From Gp13-AA77 sp035949375 (GTDB taxonomy: Bacteria > Acidobacteriota > Terriglobia > UBA7540), in the NCBI GenBank assembly GCA_035949375.1, contig DASZIG010000038.1, positions 1 to 64,000 on the forward strand: 64,000 nt of DNA. Direction: 5' to 3'. This document shows, piece after piece, positions 15,105 to 24,430 of this stretch. Made by a program: the position numbers and the translations under genes. A model generated the notes under the pieces. That model was not told the origin of the DNA and did not search any database. It saw nothing but the letters and a program-made list of their open reading frames with translations. Numbering within the stretch: position 1 is the stretch's first letter; each line of letters begins with the position of its first letter.

Positions 15105-17489
15105 ATGAGCCAAGTCTTAGACCAAAACCCGGCGCGCCGGCCGCGCCGGTCGAGCGAATCCGCAGACAGCGGCACTCGTGGGATCGTTCGATTGCTTGGG
15201 GTGCTCGCTCTGGCGCTTGGCCTTCTGCTGAGCTGGCCTCATGCCCTTCCTCACGCCCTGGATCGCGCGAAGCTCAACGACACGCTGCGGCGCATCTTCG
15301 CCACAGAAGAATTTGCGGGAAAGCGATTCGGCCCGGCTCGATGGCTCACCGGCGGCGAGGCTTACGTCACCGTCGAGCCCTCAGCCTCCGAGAAGGAGGC
15401 TTCAGACCTGGTTCGCTACGAGGCGGCCACGGGCAAGCGCGACGTGCTGGTTTCCGCCTCGCAACTGATTCCGGCGGGAGCCACGGCTCCCCTCAAGATC
15501 GAGGACTACGCCTGGTCCGACGACATGAGCCGCCTCGTCATCTTCACCAATTCCACGCGGGTGTGGCGCCAGGCGACGCAGGGCGACTTCTGGGTGCTGG
15601 ACCGCTCGAGCGGCACGCTCAAGAAGTTGGGCGGTACGGCGCCGGCCTCTTCGCTTCAGTTTGCCAAGCTCTCGCCGGATGGCTCGCGCGCCGCTTACGT
15701 GCACGACCACAACGTCTACTCCGAGGATCTGAAGACGGGAAAAATCCGCCTGCTTACCCAGGATGGGTCCGACACCGTCATCAACGGCACCTCCGACTGG
15801 GTGTACGAGGAAGAATTCGACATTCGCGACGCCTTCCGCTGGAGCCCGGATGGGCGCCGCATCGCCTACTGGCAATTTGACGACAAAGGGGTGAAGGACT
15901 ACGCGCTCCTCTATGACAGCGGCGGCCCGCACCACGTGGTTACCGGCATTCCTTATCCGCAATACGGCGTCTATCCCACCATCCAGCACTACGGTTACCC
16001 CGAGGCAGGCACCACCAACCCGGCGGTGCGCGTGGGCGTGGTCAGCGCCGACGGAGGAGCAACCCAATGGATGAGCGTGCCCGGCGATCCGAGTGACAAC
16101 TACATCGCGCGCATGGAGTGGGCGGGAAACTCCGACGAGATCGTCATGGAGCATCTGAACCGGCTGCAGAATACCAATGACGTGCTGCTCGCGAACGCGG
16201 CCACCGGGGCCGTGCGCCAGCTTTATCACGACAAGGACGCCGCCTGGCTGGACGTGGTCGAAGACTTGCGCTGGGTCCACGGCGGCAAAGACCTGCTATG
16301 GGAGAGCGAGCGGGACAACTGGCGGCACGTTTACCTGATTGCGCGGGAGAGCGGCGAGGCGCGCCTCGTGACCCATGGCGATTTTGACGCGATCAGCGTG
16401 GCCGGCGTGGATGAGGGCGAACGGTGGATTTACTACGTGGCTTCGCCCGCGAGCGCGACCGAACGCTATCTCTACCGGACGCGCCTGGACGGCACGGGCA
16501 GCGCCGAGCGTGTGTCGCCCGCCGGCGAGCCCGGCGTGCACTTCTACCAGATGGCGCCCGGGTGCGCCTGGGCATTCCATACCGGCATGACGTTCGACCA
16601 GCCGCCGGCCACGGATCTGGTCCGCTTGCCGGATCACGCGTCGGTGCGCGTCCTCGAAGCAAACTCCGAGCTGCGCGCCAAAGTGCGGCCCTTCATCCCG
16701 TCTCCTACCGAGTTTTTTCAACTGGACATCGGCGGGGGCGTCAGCGTTGACGCATGGATGATCAAGCCGGCGGGCTTCGATCCGGCGAAGAAATATCCCC
16801 TGCTGATCCACATCTACGGCGAGCCGGCGGGACAAACCACGCTTCGCGCCTGGTCCGGAGACAGCGCACTGTTTCATCGGGTGCTTGCCAACGACGGTTA
16901 CCTGGTGGCCAGCTTCGATAATCGCGGCACGCCGGCGCCCAAAGGACGCGCCTGGCGCAAGGCGGTGTATGGGTCCGTGGGCGTGCTTTCTTCCCAGGAT
17001 CAAGCCGCCGCCCTGCGGGCGCTCGAGCGCAGCCGGCCCTACGTGGACCCTTCGCGGGTGGCGGTGTGGGGATGGAGCGGCGGCGGGACCAACACCTTGA
17101 ATCTCATGTTCCGCTCTCCCGATCTTTACAGGGTGGGGATGGCGGTGGCGCCGGTGCCCGATCAGAGGCTCTATGACAGCATCTATCAGGAACGCTACAT
17201 GGGCCTGCCGCAGCAGAATCCGGACGGCTATCGCTCGGGCTCGGCCATCAACTTCGCGGAGGGCCTGCGCGGCAGCCTGCTGATCGTCCACGGCTCGGGC
17301 GATGACAACGTGCATTTTCAGGGCACGGAACTGCTGGTCAACCGGCTGATCGAGCTCGGCAAGCAGTTCGACTTCATGGTGTATCCCGGCCGCACGCACT
17401 CGATCTCGGAAGGACCGGGGACCACGCTGCACATCTTCACGCTGCTGGCCCGGTACCTCGAGGATCATCTTCCGGCGGGCCCTCGCTAA
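15105..17489 (+). CDS. Dipeptidyl-peptidase IV-type S9 serine peptidase
   Basis: 794 residues from the ATG at 15105 (ribosome site TTGGAGGA); the open frame continues upstream but is not needed. A signal or membrane anchor (GIVRLLGVLALALGLLLSW) precedes a DPP4 N-terminal beta-propeller (residues about 80-540, with the Glu-rich VYEEEFDIRDAFRWSPDG substrate-amine motif) and a C-terminal alpha/beta hydrolase. The catalytic Ser is in GWSGGG, the Asp in HGSGDDNV and the His in GRTHSI. It removes X-Pro or X-Ala dipeptides from peptide N-termini and is probably periplasmic or envelope-bound. It is monocistronic, upstream of the serine hydrolase. Confidence 0.9.
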   Translation: MSQVLDQNPARRPRRSSESADSGTRGIVRLLGVLALALGLLLSWPHALPHALDRAKLNDTLRRIFATEEFAGKRFGPARWLTGGEAYVTVEPSASEKEASDLVRYEAATGKRDVLVSASQLIPAGATAPLKIEDYAWSDDMSRLVIFTNSTRVWRQATQGDFWVLDRSSGTLKKLGGTAPASSLQFAKLSPDGSRAAYVHDHNVYSEDLKTGKIRLLTQDGSDTVINGTSDWVYEEEFDIRDAFRWSPDGRRIAYWQFDDKGVKDYALLYDSGGPHHVVTGIPYPQYGVYPTIQHYGYPEAGTTNPAVRVGVVSADGGATQWMSVPGDPSDNYIARMEWAGNSDEIVMEHLNRLQNTNDVLLANAATGAVRQLYHDKDAAWLDVVEDLRWVHGGKDLLWESERDNWRHVYLIARESGEARLVTHGDFDAISVAGVDEGERWIYYVASPASATERYLYRTRLDGTGSAERVSPAGEPGVHFYQMAPGCAWAFHTGMTFDQPPATDLVRLPDHASVRVLEANSELRAKVRPFIPSPTEFFQLDIGGGVSVDAWMIKPAGFDPAKKYPLLIHIYGEPAGQTTLRAWSGDSALFHRVLANDGYLVASFDNRGTPAPKGRAWRKAVYGSVGVLSSQDQAAALRALERSRPYVDPSRVAVWGWSGGGTNTLNLMFRSPDLYRVGMAVAPVPDQRLYDSIYQERYMGLPQQNPDGYRSGSAINFAEGLRGSLLIVHGSGDDNVHFQGTELLVNRLIELGKQFDFMVYPGRTHSISEGPGTTLHIFTLLARYLEDHLPAGPR

Positions 17490-17555
17490 GCGCGCGGTGC
17501 GTTGGGGTCGTGCCCTTCAATCCCACGAATTTCGGTGCTTTGCGTCTAAACGGTC

Positions 17556-18974
17556 ATGCGAATACGAATCCGAATGCTCATCGTCGCTTCACTCTACTCC
17601 GTTCTGCTGGCGGCAACCTCGCCGCAGTTGCCCAACACGCCTCCGGCTCGCCAATTCTCAGCCTGGCTGACCGCCTTTAACAGCGGCGACCGCGCGGCCA
17701 TCCAGCAGTTTCTCGACAAGGACTATCCTTCTCACCCCGGCCCCCTCGACGGGATGCTCGACTTCCGCGCCCGAACGGGCGGCTTCGACCTGCAGAAGGT
17801 CGAGGAATCCACGCCCACGCGCCTCACGGGCCTGGTTAAGGAACGCGGCTCCGACCAGTTCGCGCGCTTCGAGATCGAGGTGGAGCCTGCCGAGCCGCAC
17901 CACGTCACCAAGCTCGATCTGCAGGCCATTCCGACTCCGCCCGAATTTGCGCAGCCACGCATGAGTGAAGGCGATGCCCTGGCGGCCCTGCGCGCGAAGC
18001 TTGACGCGGACTCGGCTGCGGGCAGGTTCGCGGGCGCGGTCCTGGTGGCGAAAGACGGCAAACCGGTGTTCACGGGGGCCTACGGACTCGCGGACCGCGC
18101 CCGCAACGTCCCAAACAAGCTTGAGACGCAATTCCGCATCGGCTCCATGAACAAGATGTTCACCGCAGTGGCGGTTTTGCAGCTTGTCCAGGCAGGCAAA
18201 ATTCAGCTCAACGATCCGCTGGGCAAGTACCTCCCCGACTATCCCAACAAGGATCTCGCTTCCAAGGTGACCATCCATCAGTTGTTGACGCACACCGGCG
18301 GCACCGGGGACTTCTTCGGCCCGGAGTTTGACGCGCATCGGTTGGAGCTGCGGACGCTCCAGGACTATGTGAATCTCTACGGGAAGCGTGGCGTGGAGTT
18401 CGAACCGGGCAGCAAGTGGGAATACAGCAACTATGGCTTCCTGCTGTTGGGCGTGGTGATCGAAAAGGTGAGCGGCGAGAGCTACTATGACTACGTCCGC
18501 GACCACGTCTACAAGCCGGCAGGCATGACTTCCACCGCCTCGCTGCCCGAGGACCAGGCCGTGCCGGACCGCTCCGTCGGCTACATGCGGGGCGACGACG
18601 GCAAGTGGCAGCCCAATACCGATACCCTGCCTTATCGCGGGACGTCGGCGGGCGGAGGCTACTCGACCGTCGGAGACCTGTTCCGTTTCGCCAATGCTAT
18701 CGCGAACCACACGCTATTGGACGCACACTACACCGAGCTGCTGACGACCGGCAAGGTCGCGACGCCGCGCGGCGACAAGTACGCCTATGGTTTCTCCGAT
18801 AGCACCGTCGGCGGAGTTCGCGCCTTTGGGCATGGCGGCGGCGCTCCCGGCATGAACGGCGATCTGGAGATCTATCCGCAGTCTGGCTACGTAGTGGCCG
18901 TGCTGGCGAACATGGACCCGCCCGCCGCTCAGCAGATCGCGGGATTCATCGGCAATCGGCTTCCGGCGAAATAA
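17556..18974 (+). CDS. Exported serine hydrolase of the beta-lactamase (class C/PBP4*) fold
   Basis: 472 residues. A signal peptide (RMLIVASLYSVLLAATS) is followed by a small N-terminal domain of about 110 residues and a beta-lactamase-fold catalytic domain. The motifs are SMNK (SxxK; nucleophile Ser and base Lys), YSNYGF (YxN) and HGGGAPG (the HxG equivalent of KTG). These enzymes act as D-aminopeptidases, esterases or peptidoglycan hydrolases; no substrate can be assigned. It lies 66 bp downstream of the S9 peptidase in the same direction and could be cotranscribed with it. Confidence 0.88.
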   Translation: MRIRIRMLIVASLYSVLLAATSPQLPNTPPARQFSAWLTAFNSGDRAAIQQFLDKDYPSHPGPLDGMLDFRARTGGFDLQKVEESTPTRLTGLVKERGSDQFARFEIEVEPAEPHHVTKLDLQAIPTPPEFAQPRMSEGDALAALRAKLDADSAAGRFAGAVLVAKDGKPVFTGAYGLADRARNVPNKLETQFRIGSMNKMFTAVAVLQLVQAGKIQLNDPLGKYLPDYPNKDLASKVTIHQLLTHTGGTGDFFGPEFDAHRLELRTLQDYVNLYGKRGVEFEPGSKWEYSNYGFLLLGVVIEKVSGESYYDYVRDHVYKPAGMTSTASLPEDQAVPDRSVGYMRGDDGKWQPNTDTLPYRGTSAGGGYSTVGDLFRFANAIANHTLLDAHYTELLTTGKVATPRGDKYAYGFSDSTVGGVRAFGHGGGAPGMNGDLEIYPQSGYVVAVLANMDPPAAQQIAGFIGNRLPAK

Positions 18975-19131
18975 GCGACGCTCGAGGCACCCATCAAGGC
19001 CGCCGATACGCCGGATTCCTCGCATAACCAGATGTCACGCCGACTTGTGAGTGAGATCACACGCCTCGGCCCGCCTCGTTGCTAACCTCCAAGGTGCGGG
19101 GCCCACGCCCCACACCAGGGAGGACAGGCTC

Positions 19132-20283
19132 ATGGGAAATCACGCGGCAGCTGTGCTGGACAAGCGAGCGGACCTCGCCGGGCCAGGGATCGGCGACTAC
19201 GGGGAGTTGGAAAGAATTCTGCCGGGCAATTATCGCTCGCTTCTCGATCGGAAGGAGACGCAGCGGGCGATTTTTGCGGCCAAGAACTATATCGAGCTGA
19301 ACCTGTGTCGCGAGCTCGACCTGATGATGGTGACCGTGCCGCTGATCGTGGACGCCGATACCGGCGTGAACGACATGCTCGATCGCGATGGCTCGCGCAC
19401 CCCGATCCAGTTTCATATCTCAAACGACCGCGACCTGCATCCCGTCGATGCTCAGGTTGTGCAGGCGGCTACCAAGTGGAAGCGAATGGCGCTTGCCGAG
19501 TTCGGAATGAAGCCGGGCGAAGGCCTTTGCACCGACATGCGCGCCGTCCGCAAGGACTATTTTCTCGACCACGATCACAGCGCTTACGTGGACCAGTGGG
19601 ACTGGGAGAGGGCCATCACGCCGGCCGATCGCAATCTGGGGTTCCTGAAGGATGTGGTCAGCCGCATCTGGAAGGTGCTTGTGGGCTCTGAATGGTATTT
19701 GCAGGAGCTGTTCCCGCAGCTCAAGAACGAAAAGTACCCGAATCTGCCGGAGAAGCTCACCTTCCTGCATGCCGAGGACATCCTGCAGATGTATCCCGAC
19801 CTGCCGCGCAAGCAGCGCGAGACCAAGGTTCTGCAGGAATATCCCGCCATTTTCATCATCGGGATCGGCTGGCCCCTCGAGGACGGCTATCCGCACGAGA
19901 TGCGCGCCGCGGACTATGACGACTGGGTTACCGAGACGCGCTCATCCGACGGCAAAGTCCGGCGCGGCTTGAACGGCGACATCCTGGTGTGGAATCCGGT
20001 CACGCGACGCCGTCACGAGCTGACCTCGATGGGCATCCGCGTCGACGCCGATTCCCTGATGAAACAACTGGGAATGGCACGCCAGCTCGACTTCGTCAAG
20101 TTCCCATACCATCAGGCCATTCTGCATCATCAGATTCCGCTCAGCATCGGAGGCGGAATCGGGCAATCGCGAACACTCATGCTGCTGCTGCGCAAGGCTC
20201 ATTTGGGCGAGGTCAGCGTGACCGTGTGGCCCAAGATCCTCAAAGACATCTGCGCTGCCAAGAATATTCACGTTTTGGAATAG
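19132..20283 (+). CDS. asnA: Aspartate-ammonia ligase (ammonia-dependent asparagine synthetase)
   Basis: 383 residues from the ATG at 19132, preceded by GGAGGACAGG; the longer open frame from 19051 is not needed. It is a class II tRNA-synthetase-like fold making asparagine from aspartate, ammonia and ATP. The family's segments are present: AKNYIELNLCRELDLMMVTVP, PIQFHISNDRDLHPVDAQVVQAATKWKR-type core and the C-terminal GGGIGQSRTLMLLL. It is monocistronic and ends at a strong terminator (20310-20348). Confidence 0.93.
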   Translation: MGNHAAAVLDKRADLAGPGIGDYGELERILPGNYRSLLDRKETQRAIFAAKNYIELNLCRELDLMMVTVPLIVDADTGVNDMLDRDGSRTPIQFHISNDRDLHPVDAQVVQAATKWKRMALAEFGMKPGEGLCTDMRAVRKDYFLDHDHSAYVDQWDWERAITPADRNLGFLKDVVSRIWKVLVGSEWYLQELFPQLKNEKYPNLPEKLTFLHAEDILQMYPDLPRKQRETKVLQEYPAIFIIGIGWPLEDGYPHEMRAADYDDWVTETRSSDGKVRRGLNGDILVWNPVTRRRHELTSMGIRVDADSLMKQLGMARQLDFVKFPYHQAILHHQIPLSIGGGIGQSRTLMLLLRKAHLGEVSVTVWPKILKDICAAKNIHVLE

Positions 20284-20309
20284 CGAGCCGTTTGCAGCAC
20301 GAGGGGTAG

Positions 20310-20348
20310 AAGGGCGGAAAGCATCGGCAACAGATGCCCGCCCTTTTT
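20310..20348 (+). terminator. Rho-independent terminator of asnA
   Basis: AAGGGCGG pairs with CCGCCCTT, with an inner GCAT/ATGC helix. The 3' arm runs straight into TTTTT. It lies 27 bp past the asnA stop codon. Confidence 0.85.
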
Positions 20349-20448
20349 CTTTCTCCCGACGCCAACCGGGCTCGGACGGCTCGCTCATTCCAAGAACACG
20401 CCGCCTGCCTCGGAAGCTCTCCGACGCGGCCAACCGGGGCCCCCGCGC

Positions 20449-20937
20449 TTACGGGCCGACCTCGATTCCTTTTGCGAAATTGCCGTTCCGCTCCGGAATG
20501 AAGTGCACGGTCGCCTGTTTGTCCTGCACACCTGCGAGATCGCGTAGGGTCGCGGGCCGCCCGTCCAGGCGGATCAAGGTATTGCCGGTTACCCGGAAAC
20601 GATAATCGGTCTCACCCGGCCCCGGCCCCATGGACACGCTGGTATCCGCGCTGCTGGTCGTGCCGTCTGGGTTCTGGGTAACGACGGTAGTCCCCGTGAC
20701 ATTCGTCGACGCCGGCTGTCCCGGACCCTGCTTGGTGACAATCAACAGCCCTTCTTCAGGGCTCACCAAAGAGATCGTTCCGGAGATCGACTCCGGCCTG
20801 CCAAAGCCGCTTCTCCGGTCCAGCCCGGGTGTCGTTTGCGCATCCGTCTGCGGCCTTGGGGACGCGGAGACCAAACCGCACGCCAACAAGGTGATACCGA
20901 TCAGCAGCAGACTTGGTGTTCCTTTTTTCAAGGTCAT
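20449..20937 (-). CDS. Exported protein of unknown function
   Basis: 162 residues with a signal peptide (LLLIGITLLACGLVSAS). It may instead be a lipoprotein, because LACG fits a lipobox. A Thr/Ser/Gly-rich middle part follows, then a small beta domain (YRFRVTGNTLIRLDGRPATLRDLAGVQDKQATVHFIPERNG), which reads like a DUF5666-type SH3-like fold. A good ribosome site (GGGAGG) precedes the ATG. The 310 bp upstream, before the helicase, contain no other gene. Confidence 0.6.
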   Translation of the reverse strand: MTLKKGTPSLLLIGITLLACGLVSASPRPQTDAQTTPGLDRRSGFGRPESISGTISLVSPEEGLLIVTKQGPGQPASTNVTGTTVVTQNPDGTTSSADTSVSMGPGPGETDYRFRVTGNTLIRLDGRPATLRDLAGVQDKQATVHFIPERNGNFAKGIEVGP

Positions 20938-21250
20938 ATTCAGAACCTCCCGAGAGATTCCCCAAGGTCAGGGAGCACTCCTCGTACCAAACCTCGTACT
21001 GCGACCCAGTTTCAAGCCAAGCCACGTGGAATCTTCTAGTTAGAGGCGTTCTTGGGGACCGAGATCGCGTTCGAACGCGGCGAGTTCGCTGGTAAGTTCT
21101 TTACAGGTCGGTTTGCGCTTCCGAGGCCGGGGCCGTGGCCGTAACGCGCGGTCCCAACATTATTCATAGGCGTCCGAATTCATAAGCGACCGGACGGTGG
21201 CCGAGCCCGGCGGGCGCACCTTGCCACGCTGCCCGACTTGGCGGAATAAT

Positions 21251-24200
21251 GTGACCGTGACCTCCGTTCTGGAGCTGAACCCTGAACAGCGCACGGCAAT
21301 CGAGCACGGCCAGGGACCGCTGCTGATCATCGCCGGTCCGGGCAGCGGCAAGACGCGCGTAATCACCGAGCGCATCGTTCATCTGCTCGGAGGCCGCGCC
21401 GAGACCTGCGAGGATTCGGCCGTGGCGGCCGTCGCAGGCGCGGTCCGCCCGGAGAACATCCTGGCGCTGACCTACACCGAGAAGGCCGCCGGCGAGATGA
21501 GTTATCGGGTTCGGCAGGCGCTGCCGGACATCGAGAAGCCGCCCCAAATCTCCACTTTTCACGCCTTCTGTCTTCAGGTGTTGACCGAACACGACTTCGA
21601 CCGGCAACTGCTCGATGAGATCGACCTGTGGATTTTCCTGCGTTGGCGGCTGCGGGCGCTCGCGCTAGAGCACTACCTGAAGCTCGCCGAGCCGGGCGCG
21701 TTTCTGCACGATTTGAACGGTTTCTTCTCGCGCTGCCAGGACGAACTGGTTGAGCCGGATGATTTCGCCGCTTACGTAACGCAGTTTCGCGATCAACTTG
21801 GGCCTGGCGCGCCGGACGCGCTCGACGCCGTGGAGATCGCGAAGAAGGAAGAACTCGCGCGCGTTTTTCGCCGCAGCCGCGAGCTTCTGGACGAGGCCGG
21901 CTGCACCACCTTCGGCAGCCTGATGAGCAGCATGCTGCGGCTGTGGGACCAGCAACCGGAAATTCTCGCGCGGCTGCGGCAGCGCTTCCGTTACGTCCTG
22001 GTGGACGAGTACCAGGACACGAACTACGCCCAGGTGGAGATTTTGAGGCGCCTCGTGGCCCCTCCTTACAACATCACGGCCGTGGGCGACGACGACCAGG
22101 CCATTTACCGCTTCCGTGGCGCTTCCAGCGGAGCGTTTCAGATGTTCGATCGCGCCTTTCCCGGCCATGCCACGGTCTACCTGAACCGGAATTACCGCTC
22201 CACGCGCCGCGTTCTGCGCGCAAGCCAGGTGGCAATCGAGAAGAATGAAGGCCGCTATGCGTCCAAACCTCCGCTTCGCGCCGAGAATCCGGAGGGCGAG
22301 CGCGTGTTCCTGCTGGAGTCGCCCGACACGAAGACTGAAGCCGTGTGGGTGGCGCGCGAAATCGAGCGCTTGAACAAGCGGGGAACGGCCCTTGGCGACG
22401 TGGCCGTGCTCTATCGCAGTCACCTGCACCGCGAGCGCCTGGTGGAGCAGTTTCGAATGAGGGGCATTGCTTTCAACATCCGCGGCCTCTCGATTATCAG
22501 AACGCCGCTCGTGCGCGATCTGATGGCCTACCTGCGCCTCGTCCACACGCCGCACGACAACATCAGCCTGACGCGCGTGCTGCTTGCCCCGCGCTGGCGA
22601 TTCCCCGAGGCGCTGGCTCAGGACGCGCGCCGGCGCGCCAGCCAGAATCGCTCGTCGATCGATGCGGCGATCCGCGCCACCGAACAGACGCTGTTCGCGG
22701 GTGATCTGCGCCGCACGGGCTGGTACGAGCTTGAGGCTTTGCTCGGCAAGCTCCGCGAGGCGGCCCGCGTAGCGCCGATGCCGGTCCTCTTCGACCGGTT
22801 GATCGCAGCGCTCGGGATCCAACACCCTGGCCACGACCGCGAGGCGGGCTACTTGAAGGCGTTTCGGGCTTTTCTCGACACATGGCAGAAGAAGCACGAG
22901 CGCGGAGGGCTCGCGCCGGTCAAGCACGATCCGGACGCCGCTCCGCAGAGACCGCTCGATGCCTTCATGGACTACTTCGCGCACTTTCTTGAAGCCGGCG
23001 GGCAGATCGAAGCCCCCGAGCCGCGCGACGCCGCGAACGCGGTGCAAATGATGACCGTTCACGCCGCCAAAGGGCTGGAGTTCCCGGTGGTATTCGTTTT
23101 GAGTGTGGGTCGCAATCGATTTCCAACGGCGGAAAAGAAGCCTGTGATCGAATTCCCCGACGCGCTCCGCAAAGACCCCCTGGCGCCGCCAGGCGTCCAT
23201 CTGCAGGAGGAGCGGCGCCTCTTCTACGTGGCGCTAACGCGAGCGCGCGAGCGCCTGTACGTTTCGAGCGTCGGGACGCCCGGACAAAAGCCGTCCCTGT
23301 TCATCCGGGACCTGCTCTCGAACCTCGCGGTTGCGGCCCGCGACATCGAACGGATTCAGGTCGCGGCTGTGCCCGAGCCTGCGAGGCCCGCAGTCGAGCC
23401 CGAATCCGCCACGACCGAGCGCGTGCTTCTTTCAGAGCGCGCCCAGGCCGGCAACGGCCAGGGGCTGCTATTCCCGGAGTTTCACGCGGCCGAAGGGGCG
23501 GGCTCGCTCCATCCTGATCTTGAAGCGTGGACGAGGCAACCGGTGCCGGATGGTTCCGATCGCCCGGACCAGCTTGTCTTGAGCGCTTCGGCGATCGAGA
23601 CCTACCAGAATTGCCCTCTGCGTTTCAAGTTCCGAAACCTGCTGAAGATCCAAACGAAGCCGCAGGCGGCGCTCACCTTCGGCTCCGTGATGCATGCAAG
23701 CGTTCGCTATTATTTCAAGCTGCGTGAAACCGGAATACCGCGCTTCGAAGACGTGGAAGAGTTTTATCTCCGCGCCTGGAAAGACACCGGCTTTGAGGAC
23801 TCCTACCACGCCGAACAAGGAAAGGAAACGGGCCTCGATCTGTTGCGGCGATTCGTGGAACGGCAGAACACCGAGCCCGCGCCTGCGCAGGTCGCGAGCG
23901 AACAGAGCTTCGGCTTTGAAGTGCAGGACGTCCGGGTGCAAGGACGCATCGATCAGATCCAGACGCGAGCGGCCACGGCGGGCACGGTCCGTGGCGCGGC
24001 GAATCCAGACCCGGCTGAACCGCTGGAACTACGCGCCCCGGACGCCGAGACGGCGGCAGGGCCTTTCCCGCGGGGAACCGAGGTGGAATTGATCGATTAC
24101 AAGACGGGGCGACCGAAGTCGCAGAAGGACGCCGACACCAGCTTGCAGCTCTCGGTCTACGCCCTGGCGGCGGAACGCACGCTGGGGCTGCGGCCCACGC

Positions 24201-24394
24201 GCCTGACGTTCTACAATCTGGGCAACAACGAAGCCGTATCCGCCGTGCGGACGCCCAAGGATCTCGATGATGTGGTGAAGCAGATTCGCGAGGTGGCGGG
24301 CGCGATCCGCGCCGGGCACTTCGAGCCGGCGCCCGGCTTCGTCTGCAGGCGGTGTGACTTCACGGCGCTTTGCCCAACGCAGGAAGAATCGTAG
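21251..24394 (+). CDS. UvrD/PcrA-type helicase fused to a PD-(D/E)XK nuclease with Fe-S cysteines
   Basis: 1047 residues from the GTG at 21251. Superfamily 1A helicase motifs: GPGSGKT (residues about 28-34), VDEYQDTN, GDDDQAIYRFRGA, VHAAKGLEFPVVF and ALTRARERLYVS. The last 270 residues form a RecB-like nuclease with ELIDYKTGRP (catalytic Asp and Lys near residue 945). Four cysteines fit the AddB-type iron-sulfur staple: one in YQNCPLRF (about 787) and three in CRRCDFTALC at the C-terminus. It likely resects double-strand breaks, as a single-chain AddAB-like enzyme would. The rmuC gene follows within 40 bp, so the two repair genes form one operon. Confidence 0.88.
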   Translation: MTVTSVLELNPEQRTAIEHGQGPLLIIAGPGSGKTRVITERIVHLLGGRAETCEDSAVAAVAGAVRPENILALTYTEKAAGEMSYRVRQALPDIEKPPQISTFHAFCLQVLTEHDFDRQLLDEIDLWIFLRWRLRALALEHYLKLAEPGAFLHDLNGFFSRCQDELVEPDDFAAYVTQFRDQLGPGAPDALDAVEIAKKEELARVFRRSRELLDEAGCTTFGSLMSSMLRLWDQQPEILARLRQRFRYVLVDEYQDTNYAQVEILRRLVAPPYNITAVGDDDQAIYRFRGASSGAFQMFDRAFPGHATVYLNRNYRSTRRVLRASQVAIEKNEGRYASKPPLRAENPEGERVFLLESPDTKTEAVWVAREIERLNKRGTALGDVAVLYRSHLHRERLVEQFRMRGIAFNIRGLSIIRTPLVRDLMAYLRLVHTPHDNISLTRVLLAPRWRFPEALAQDARRRASQNRSSIDAAIRATEQTLFAGDLRRTGWYELEALLGKLREAARVAPMPVLFDRLIAALGIQHPGHDREAGYLKAFRAFLDTWQKKHERGGLAPVKHDPDAAPQRPLDAFMDYFAHFLEAGGQIEAPEPRDAANAVQMMTVHAAKGLEFPVVFVLSVGRNRFPTAEKKPVIEFPDALRKDPLAPPGVHLQEERRLFYVALTRARERLYVSSVGTPGQKPSLFIRDLLSNLAVAARDIERIQVAAVPEPARPAVEPESATTERVLLSERAQAGNGQGLLFPEFHAAEGAGSLHPDLEAWTRQPVPDGSDRPDQLVLSASAIETYQNCPLRFKFRNLLKIQTKPQAALTFGSVMHASVRYYFKLRETGIPRFEDVEEFYLRAWKDTGFEDSYHAEQGKETGLDLLRRFVERQNTEPAPAQVASEQSFGFEVQDVRVQGRIDQIQTRAATAGTVRGAANPDPAEPLELRAPDAETAAGPFPRGTEVELIDYKTGRPKSQKDADTSLQLSVYALAAERTLGLRPTRLTFYNLGNNEAVSAVRTPKDLDDVVKQIREVAGAIRAGHFEPAPGFVCRRCDFTALCPTQEES

Positions 24395-24430
24395 CCCCGG
24401 ATCGAGGGCGTGTTTATGAAGGACCCGTTT

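Noticed and set aside
21665..23200. Long minus-strand ORF of 511 codons
   Set aside because: It is antisense shadow of the helicase-nuclease, whose motifs are unmistakable; the shadow has none.
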